NCBI GenBank assembly: GCA_944390025.1 | Contig: CALXOK010000006.1 | Coordinates: forward strand, 1-60,094 | Source: an uncultured Spirochaetales bacterium | Lineage (GTDB): Bacteria > Spirochaetota > Spirochaetia > Sphaerochaetales > Sphaerochaetaceae | DNA: 60,094 nt | Direction of reading: 5' to 3' | Part shown: in pieces, positions 54,185 through 60,094 of the stretch | Position numbering within the stretch: position 1 is the first letter of the stretch | Layout of the letters: each line of letters starts with the position of its first letter | Translations under genes and position numbers: made by a program | Notes under the pieces: model-generated | Told to the model about the DNA's origin: nothing | The model's input: only the letters and a program-made list of their open reading frames with translations | The model's database searches: none

Positions 54185-54862
54185 TTAACTTCGAAAAACG
54201 AACTTCAGATTTGAATATCGACCAAGTGAGTTGCAATCTTTCTGAATGAAATCCCAAGAATCTGCATATGTGAGTTCCGGAGGAAGCTGTGAAATGAAAA
54301 ACTCAATAAAACCAGACAGGTTTTCTGCATATTTCATTTCAAATCTCGAAGCTGCCTCAATTTTCTCTTTTCTGGTTGCATTGGGATTATCGCAAATTAC
54401 ATGTTCCAGGTTGCAGGCCATAAAATAAATTGAATATGGAATATCCATAATCATACGACATCGGATAAGGCGAAGAATATTGTCTCTTTTTGATAAGTTT
54501 CTTTTCCGGATAGAATCTGGCTTGACTGTAATAATCGCATTTGGAAGATATCTCACAGCATCAGAATCTCCTTGCAGAATACAGTCATCATTGATAAATG
54601 CCCCATCCATATCAACAATATGAATGATTTGTTTAATATCCTTTGGACGAAGGTTATACAAAGCCATCTCTTCTTTTGCGAAAGATGCAATCTTTGTAAT
54701 GATATTCCTAGAATTCACACCAGCTGTGGTAGTAATATCTCCATGGACAATATGAAACCTGACATCATCATTAAAAAAGAAAGCGGCAAGAGATGCCCCA
54801 AGCGCAACCTGATCTGTAATTCCCTCGACAATGCATAATACCGTTTTCCTTGAGGTTTTCAC
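54185..54862 (-). CDS. TOPRIM/RloB-like protein, partner of AAA ATPase
   Basis: 225 residues. LCIVEGITDQVALGASL supplies the TOPRIM glutamate, and HIVDMDGAF (D-x-D) the second acidic motif about 80 residues later. Size fits the RloB/AbiLii-type TOPRIM proteins rather than topoisomerases. It overlaps the ATPase gene by 4 bp, giving the ATPase plus TOPRIM two-gene layout seen in several anti-phage systems (for example AbiL, PARIS, OLD-like). Nuclease activity is inferred. The 146 bp downstream of the gene (54039-54184) hold nothing I recognise. Confidence 0.72.
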   Translation of the reverse strand: MKTSRKTVLCIVEGITDQVALGASLAAFFFNDDVRFHIVHGDITTTAGVNSRNIITKIASFAKEEMALYNLRPKDIKQIIHIVDMDGAFINDDCILQGDSDAVRYLPNAIITVKPDSIRKRNLSKRDNILRLIRCRMIMDIPYSIYFMACNLEHVICDNPNATRKEKIEAASRFEMKYAENLSGFIEFFISQLPPELTYADSWDFIQKDCNSLGRYSNLKFVFRS

Positions 54863-56259
54863 CTTGCGCCTCCCGCTTTTCTGAAAGCAAGAGCAAGTTT
54901 CGCATTATTGGAATAATCATAAAGAGGAGTATCGTTATCGCCTGTGACAATAATGCGGTAATAGCAATTCCTCAGATTATTGTTCGCCATGATATTATGA
55001 AGTCTCACGTAACGATTATCCGGGTCAGTGGAGGTAAAGGCAATATAAGACTTATCAAGGGTTTCAAGAGGACGAAGGTTATGCGATGTAAAAATCAGCT
55101 GCCCACGCCCCTGCTCACTGATTATCTTCAGCAACTCACCCAGCAAGTACTCAAAGACACCAGAATCAAGCTCATCTATGGCAACTGTCAGAGAATCAAT
55201 ATTAAAGACTCCAACCAAAAGAGAAAGCACTGCGATTATTTTCTTCACGCCTTCAGATTCGTAATGAAGAGGAATTGAAATGCCATTTCTGAAGCTCAAG
55301 AGCTCAACGCGATGAGCAGGTATGCCCTCAGGCCCTGTCTCCTCGCCTTTATCATTCAAAACAACTTGCATTCCAGGTATAAGAGAATCCAGAACTATAT
55401 TCATATTCTCTATAATATCCTTAACTATAGGAAATGCCTTGGAATTGACCCGGCAGGAGTGTTCTGTATTAAGCATGATGCTTCCGTTGATACCCATATC
55501 CTGATTATGAACAAGGATATATAGCTTGAGTTCCCCGTTAACAAGTGATACAAGGTCCTTAGTGGTTACTACAACTAATTCAAAAGATCCATAGTAAGAA
55601 AGAATGGAAATAACCTCTGATGTCCGCTGTTGAAAAATAGACTGCTTCTTTTTCAACTTCTCATTTAACAATGTAATCAGCTTAGTTGAGAAAAGAAAGG
55701 ATCTTGACTCTCTGTAAGCCATCTGTCTAGCAACCTTAAGGTCAACAATAACGCTTTCCTTATCGGATTCAACAAGCTCTTCAAGTTTTGTACTTGGGCC
55801 GAAAGGATCTGCATTCACAGTGGTAAAAGCAGTGATCATAATCTGTTTCTCATTTGCACTTTTAAATGAGAACTTGAGCGTCTCATTTTCAATGGCAAGG
55901 AACGCTGTATTATTCTCTTTTTCAGCTTTAGCAATTGCAAATTCGTAAATAACAAGATACTTGCTTTCTGATATGTCAAATAAAATTTCAAAAGAAAAAC
56001 GGAATCTTGCCTGAGTGCAGGATGCATTAATCATATCAGAATAATATGAGGGGACACGCTCTCCTTTCAGAGAATAGGAAAGTATATCAAGTGCTTCAAT
56101 AAGAGCAGTCTTGCCAGATCCATTCTGCCCATACAGTCCTAACATACTCGCACCAAAACTGTCTTTACAGCTTGTGAAAGATATCTTTCCGTGTGATACA
56201 TTCTTGAAATTCCAGATTTCAACTGAAGTCAGACGGGTTGATACATCTTTAAGCTCCAT
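54859..56259 (-). CDS. AAA/RecF-like ATPase of two-gene defence candidate
   Basis: 466 residues from ATG 56259 (strong AGGAGG site). RLTSVEIWNFKNVSHGKISF is the RecF/OLD-type start, P-loop GQNGSGKT at 44-51, Walker B AIDELDSG near 375, followed by FTSHN with the switch histidine. A long coiled/beta insert lies between. This matches AAA_15/AAA_21 ATPases of OLD, AbiLi and AriA types. Coupled to the TOPRIM-like gene. Which named system, if any, cannot be decided by eye. Confidence 0.78.
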   Translation of the reverse strand: MELKDVSTRLTSVEIWNFKNVSHGKISFTSCKDSFGASMLGLYGQNGSGKTALIEALDILSYSLKGERVPSYYSDMINASCTQARFRFSFEILFDISESKYLVIYEFAIAKAEKENNTAFLAIENETLKFSFKSANEKQIMITAFTTVNADPFGPSTKLEELVESDKESVIVDLKVARQMAYRESRSFLFSTKLITLLNEKLKKKQSIFQQRTSEVISILSYYGSFELVVVTTKDLVSLVNGELKLYILVHNQDMGINGSIMLNTEHSCRVNSKAFPIVKDIIENMNIVLDSLIPGMQVVLNDKGEETGPEGIPAHRVELLSFRNGISIPLHYESEGVKKIIAVLSLLVGVFNIDSLTVAIDELDSGVFEYLLGELLKIISEQGRGQLIFTSHNLRPLETLDKSYIAFTSTDPDNRYVRLHNIMANNNLRNCYYRIIVTGDNDTPLYDYSNNAKLALAFRKAGGAR

Positions 56260-56429
56260 TAAGCGCCTCCTGTCTTGATTATAACGCCATCCTGGGGTAA
56301 AAGACAATAAGAATTGAAAAACAATACAAAATGTATGGATTTTAAATTCATCTTTATAAAATTCTACTTGATTCAGCTTTATTGGTATTTGTCGCACACA
56401 TGTCCAGAACTAGCAATACGGGCTTTACT

Positions 56430-56520
56430 TTCAGGCGTTGGACTTCATCAAGAAGCTCAGGAACTTTCTGTATTTCATCGATTACAACAAGCCCTCCGGT
56501 TCGGCCAGTGGCCACAACCT
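56430..56520 (-). pseudogene. Walker-B fragment of a DUF4143-type ATPase
   Basis: Reading the minus strand gives GLVVIDEIQKVPELLDEVQRL, the Walker B block of AAA_14/DUF4143 ATPases, with no P-loop or C-terminal domain around it; the frame decays into unrelated sequence and a stop near 56356. It lies head-on against the plus-strand ATPase remnant that begins near 56515. Confidence 0.7.
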
Positions 56521-57453
56521 CTCCATAAAGCAGTCCGGAATCAGTTTCTGGTTAAGCCTTTTGACTATCTTGATTCCAGCCAGTTTGTACCTTCATATAG
56601 TTGTTACGACAAAGCCATTGTCTATGGAATAACAGGAGGAATCCCACGCTATCTGGAGCTTTTTGATGACAGTGTAAGCCTGAAGGAAAACCTTCTGTAT
56701 AACATCTTTGACAGCAATTCTGTACTTTTCAATGAAAGGGAGAATTATCTGAAAGAAGAGTTCAGCGAGGTTTCCACTTACAGCTCAATTCTGAATGCAA
56801 TTGCCGGCGGATGTACGAAAATTACAGATATCGCATCACTTGCAGGAATCCAGGTGGGTGCATTACCTTCATACCTCAATAAACTGAGGGAAGTTGGTGT
56901 TATTGATAAGCTTGTGCCCCTTGGAGAGAGTGGGAAAAAGGGAATATGGAGAATATGCGACTTGTTCTTCAGATTCCACTCGTTTTTTGTCACAAGGAAT
57001 ATCTCCACTATTGTTTCAGGACGTATGCCCATGGCATATGACAAAGTTGTAGCGCCTCTTCTCAATGATTATATGGGTAAGGTTTTTGAAGAGATTGTAA
57101 AGCAGTATATTGAGCGGCATGCAGAGCTTCCCTTCCCTCTTGGGCAGGTTGGAACATGGTGGGGCGGAAGCAAAAGCTTGCATAAGGAAATAGAGATTGA
57201 TATTGTTGCCACCTCTGCTGTCAGCAATGATGCGATAATAGGAAGTGTGAAATTCAGGGAACGCAGAACCGGTTCTCATGAACTTGATCTTATGCGCTCA
57301 TATTCAAGAGAGATGGGCGGCGCAGGCAATTTCCTGTACTGGTTCTTTTCTAGGTCAGGTTTTGATGAAGATCTCAGAAAGCTGGCAGAGAATGATGAAA
57401 ACATCAGGTTGTACACAATTGAAGACATTTATGGCTCTGGAGTAGCTTTCTGA
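56515..57453 (+). pseudogene. C-terminal two-thirds of an ATPase_2/DUF234 protein
   Basis: From about 56530 the frame reads FLVKPFDYLDSSQFVPSY, YGITGGIPRYLELFDDSVSLKENLL, GALPSYLNKLREVGVIDKLVPLGE and TWWGGSKSLHKEIEIDIVA: the post-ATPase domain plus the DUF234 nuclease-like C-terminus (E-I-D near the end). The P-loop half is missing, and the frame upstream of 56515 is not homologous. The reading frame is otherwise open to 57453, so decay is recent or the C-terminal part is still translated. It is the complement of the stump at 1814-2074. Confidence 0.8.
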
Positions 57454-57517
57454 AATCCATAGAAAAGGTATTCTCTACCTTCCCATCTATTTCGTCATGT
57501 TCCTATGATTCTCTCAT

Positions 57518-57534
57518 ATGAAAAAATATTTCAT
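57518..57534. promoter_or_regulatory. Palindrome, candidate RpiR operator
   Basis: ATGAAAAAATATTTCAT, a 6-bp inverted repeat (ATGAAA/TTTCAT) around a 5-bp centre, 55 bp upstream of the rpiR-like start. RpiR-family regulators often bind TGAAA-N5-TTTCA-like sites and autoregulate. Confidence 0.45.
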
Positions 57535-57588
57535 TTTTCCCATATCGAAAATGTAACTTTTGCAGTAAACTGAGAGAAATAAGGAGTC

Positions 57589-58449
57589 ATGATGGCCTTT
57601 GGAACCTCAATCGAGCACAGTCTCACCTTCTCTACAGAGACTTTCAGCAATTCTGGCAAACAGATTGCCGCGTACATGAGGGAACACCTCGATTCAGTCT
57701 CAACACTGTCAATCCAGGAACTGTCTGCCAGAATCGGAACGAGCGAGGCCACGGTCAACAGGTTCTGCAAGACACTAGGTTTCAAAGGTTACAGAGACTT
57801 CATCATCGCTCTTTCAAAAGAGCTCGGCTCAAGAAAAACAGATGAACCTGCATTGAAGTATGCAGACATCAAACCAGGCGATAACGTAAGGAAAATCATA
57901 GACAATGTCTGTCTGGTTAACATGCAGTCAATTGCCGACACGAAAGCAATCCTGGACAGTCAGAGCGTTGAGAGTGCCGTCAGTCTGATACGTGCTGCTG
58001 AGCGCATATTCTTCTTCGGCATCGGTGCAAGCGGACTGGTTGCTCTGGACGGCCAGCAGAAATTCATGAGAATCAACAAAAAAGCATGGGCCCTAACTGA
58101 CTCACATGAAATCAGGCAGAATGCTTCAATCCTTTGCGAGAAGGATGTTGCCATATTCCTGTCATACTCAGGAACAACAAAAGAGATTGTCAGTGCATTC
58201 AACACCGCAATGAAGATGAAAGCCTCAACCATTGTAATGTCAAAGCTCAGAAAAAAAGGAATCGCGAAAAGCGCGGATGTCTCGCTGTGCATCTCCTCCC
58301 CGGAGCTTACAATAAGAAGCGGTGCAATGGGCTCAAGAATCGCCATGCTCAACTGCATCGACATCATCTTCACTGCAGTTGCATCCGCTGAGTACGACAC
58401 AGTAAGAAACTACCTGGATCTGACTCATGATGCAATCCAGCATTTCTGA
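57589..58449 (+). CDS. MurR/RpiR-family transcriptional regulator
   Basis: 286 residues. N-terminal helix-turn-helix (about 20-80: QIAAYMREHLDSVSTLSIQELSARIGTSEATVNRFCKTLGFKGYRDF) is the HTH_6 signature. The C-terminal SIS domain (about 125-265: FFGIGASGLVALDGQQKFMRI, LSYSGTTKEIVSAF) binds a sugar phosphate. AAGGAG precedes ATG 57589. It does not adjoin an obvious sugar-catabolic gene here, so its targets are unknown; amino-sugar or sialic-acid-like metabolites would be consistent with the family. A palindrome upstream may be its own operator. Confidence 0.92.
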   Translation: MMAFGTSIEHSLTFSTETFSNSGKQIAAYMREHLDSVSTLSIQELSARIGTSEATVNRFCKTLGFKGYRDFIIALSKELGSRKTDEPALKYADIKPGDNVRKIIDNVCLVNMQSIADTKAILDSQSVESAVSLIRAAERIFFFGIGASGLVALDGQQKFMRINKKAWALTDSHEIRQNASILCEKDVAIFLSYSGTTKEIVSAFNTAMKMKASTIVMSKLRKKGIAKSADVSLCISSPELTIRSGAMGSRIAMLNCIDIIFTAVASAEYDTVRNYLDLTHDAIQHF

Positions 58450-58528
58450 TGTATGCTCCACAATTCCAAAAACGAAAACACGATTCACTTTGTCATATAG
58501 TCACTAAAATTGGGAAGCAACTGCCCTA

Positions 58529-59425
58529 TTAAAGCCATTCACAAGTAGCCGAAGACCAGTGCCGAAACAGATTTTTATTTTCAACTATTGCTGAAAACGG
58601 TAATTTAATGAATTTTCTTATCGCTTCCAAAACCATACTAAACTCATCAGTCTGAGCGTTTATTTTATTGGTGAACGATTTCCATTTTCTCTGCATGAAA
58701 TCATTTGTACCAAATTCCATAACCTGTTCAAACTGAGCTAAAGTGAAGTGACGTTCACGATTTGTAAAAGTTGTTTTTATAGCCTCAGTCAGAGTCTTTC
58801 CATCAAAATCGAATTTATTTGCCATATAGAATATATCGTAATAATCTTTCATGCGGCTAGAAATCTCCATCAGGCTCAGTATGGCATCCAGTTTCTCCGC
58901 AATGGTGGTTTCCAGAGAATAAGTATTCACTGTTGGAGAGACAAATCCTGAAAGCTGAGTTGGAATCTGACGTTTTTCCTGTTTCGGGACGATAACATCC
59001 CCCACTCCGAAATCAATGCTAAACGGTGTTTTTGTATTCTTTATCCTAGCGACTAAAGATGCACCAATTCCTGCATATTTTTTTGTAACTGCAATGGGTT
59101 CTACATTCTTAATTTCAAAAGATATAAAGTCATTACCCGTAGATGTAGCAATGATATTTTCCAGAATGGACGTCAGTTTCTCAGGAGTATTCGGAATTTT
59201 CTGAAGCAGGAAATCCACATCCGCGGTAACCCTGCTGTCAAAATCAGTCACTGCATAGATGAACAATCCACCTTTCAGCACAAAATTCTCAGAGTATCTG
59301 GATTTTTCAAGCCGTCGTAAAAATTCTTCCTGACAGAAGAGTTGCAAACAGAGTTGATAGCTTCTCCCACTAACAACAGCTTGCTTTTTCAGTCGGGCAA
59401 GCACAGAAGCTGCAATATCAGTCAT
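58529..59425 (-). CDS. abiEii: AbiEii-family nucleotidyltransferase toxin
   Basis: 298 residues. The nucleotidyltransferase motif is LKGGLFIYAV then RVTADVDFLL (D-x-D), followed by the helical domain with TIAEKLDAIL and MKDYYDIFYM, as in AbiEii/AbiGii. This toxin modifies tRNA or other RNA ends and stops growth on phage attack. It overlaps the abiEi gene by 8 bp, the usual order antitoxin then toxin. The 79 bp between it and the RpiR gene hold nothing. Confidence 0.9.
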   Translation of the reverse strand: MTDIAASVLARLKKQAVVSGRSYQLCLQLFCQEEFLRRLEKSRYSENFVLKGGLFIYAVTDFDSRVTADVDFLLQKIPNTPEKLTSILENIIATSTGNDFISFEIKNVEPIAVTKKYAGIGASLVARIKNTKTPFSIDFGVGDVIVPKQEKRQIPTQLSGFVSPTVNTYSLETTIAEKLDAILSLMEISSRMKDYYDIFYMANKFDFDGKTLTEAIKTTFTNRERHFTLAQFEQVMEFGTNDFMQRKWKSFTNKINAQTDEFSMVLEAIRKFIKLPFSAIVENKNLFRHWSSATCEWL

Positions 59426-60023
59426 TCAGAAGCACTCCCATAACATCCATCATTCTTCTATAGACCTTCATTTCCTTCGCATATCCTATAAGATTGCACA
59501 CGTCTTTTTTTTCATCACAAGCATATGCCTTCAGTGCTTTGTTGAAAATCTCACTGTCCAGTTTTGTCCGGTATTTGAAACAGTCGCAGATAGTGCGCTC
59601 TCGATCATAGACAGACAGATGCACGCCATTGAAAATCCCTGTTGTCTTCCCCACCTCAAAGAGAGCAGGCTGGATGAAATATACTTTAAATTGAAGACAG
59701 GCAATCTTCAGCCTTGTACGGGAAAATGTTCTGGGAACAGCAACAGTCCATTGTCTAGGCGTGAAATCACTGTATCCGTAATAATACAGCGCAGATTCCA
59801 GACATACGATGCTTTCAGGAAGAAGTGTTGCAAGAATCTGTTCATCCTTAATGTCCTTTTGATCAGCAGATTTATAATAACCATGTCTGATTCGCTCTAT
59901 ATATCCTGCTTCACATAGATTGACCACATCGTAGTTTGAGAATTTCTCAGCAACGAAATCAGCAGTTTTCGCAATCCCATCTTTTTCTGCTAGAATTTTT
60001 TTTATACGTTCTGCCTTATCCAT
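59418..60023 (-). CDS. abiEi: AbiEi-family antitoxin/regulator
   Basis: 201 residues. N-terminal winged helix (AERIKKILAEKDGIAKTADF, then GYIERIRHGYYK) and the AbiEi domain with CLESALYYYGYSDFTPRQWTVAVPR and CDCFKYRTKLD. AbiEi represses the operon and neutralises AbiEii. Full length. The ATG at 60023 is the first codon in frame after a stop. Confidence 0.9.
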   Translation of the reverse strand: MDKAERIKKILAEKDGIAKTADFVAEKFSNYDVVNLCEAGYIERIRHGYYKSADQKDIKDEQILATLLPESIVCLESALYYYGYSDFTPRQWTVAVPRTFSRTRLKIACLQFKVYFIQPALFEVGKTTGIFNGVHLSVYDRERTICDCFKYRTKLDSEIFNKALKAYACDEKKDVCNLIGYAKEMKVYRRMMDVMGVLLND

Positions 60024-60043
60024 AATATCATCGGCAGGGTACC

Positions 60044-60060
60044 GTCAGGCTTGTCCTGAC
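60044..60060. repeat. Small hairpin, 15-nt copy also at 1822-1836
   Basis: GTCAGG-CTTGT-CCTGAC is a perfect 6-bp hairpin. Fifteen of its bases recur inverted at 1822-1836 (CAGGACAAGCCTGAC), at the broken end of the ATPase stump. Could be part of a mobile-element end or chance. Confidence 0.35.
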
Positions 60061-60094
60061 GCGGGGAATGCCGACCTCCTTGTAATCACTTCCC

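Noticed and set aside
57960..58400. 146-residue minus-strand frame inside the RpiR gene
   Set aside because: Antisense shadow of the SIS domain; no ribosome site or homology.
1..60094. tRNA or rRNA genes
   Set aside because: No T-loop/acceptor pattern or rRNA core was recognised in any intergenic gap; absence judged by eye only.

Overview
The window looks like a chromosomal segment of a diderm, host-associated bacterium, most likely a spirochaete (Treponema/Sphaerochaeta-like). Reasons: many signal-peptide proteins with beta-barrel character ending in an aromatic residue, glycolipid-type glycosyltransferases, an RND lipid-exporter-like protein, and a 2-aminoethylphosphonate (2-AEP) pathway with LicD transferases of the kind known in treponemes. 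The taxonomic call is inference; no rRNA or tRNA gene is present to settle it.

Layout. 1-2.1 kb: a divergent tnpA/tnpB IS605-type element (tnpB runs off the left edge) beside the N-terminal stump of an ATPase. 2.2-6.1 kb: a GT4 glycosyltransferase facing a hydrolase-BrkB-hypothetical operon. 6.3-7.6 kb: an Abi_2/AbiF-type HEPN protein preceded by a promoter and a hairpin RNA matching the abiF RNA idea, followed by a possible small antisense toxin/RNA pair. 7.8-14.4 kb: two metallophosphoesterases, beta-barrel proteins, a divergent aldehyde ferredoxin oxidoreductase-like protein and a TGS-uridine kinase-like protein. 14.5-23.8 kb: two large outer-membrane barrel proteins flanking an IS110 scrap, an orphan DUF2442 gene and an RND-GT4-GT28 glycolipid operon.

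23.8-44.7 kb is a surface-glycan locus: a NeuB-like synthase with a cytidylyltransferase-HAD fusion, five LicD proteins (three nearly identical in tandem), a nine-gene minus-strand operon (2-AEP synthesis and activation, Ugd, GT2, Wzx flippase, IspD/TarI-like cytidylyltransferase, SDR), a GT32-type transferase, a third barrel paralogue and a Wzy/WaaL-like polymerase. The proposed flow is PEP -> phosphonopyruvate -> phosphonoacetaldehyde -> 2-AEP -> CMP-2-AEP, then LicD transfer to a glycan or glycolipid built by the GTs, flippase and polymerase.

45.0-60.1 kb is accessory: a PD-(D/E)XK two-gene module, a DUF4160/DUF2442 pair, four tandem secreted barrel-like proteins, UDP-galactopyranose mutase, a DUF1538 permease with a P-II-like partner, an ATPase/TOPRIM-like pair, scrambled ATPase pseudogenes, an RpiR regulator with a palindromic operator candidate, and an AbiEi/AbiEii toxin-antitoxin. 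The defence content (AbiF, ATPase-TOPRIM, PD-(D/E)XK pair, AbiE) and the transposon debris mark both flanks as exchange-prone. No CRISPR array, rRNA or tRNA was seen.
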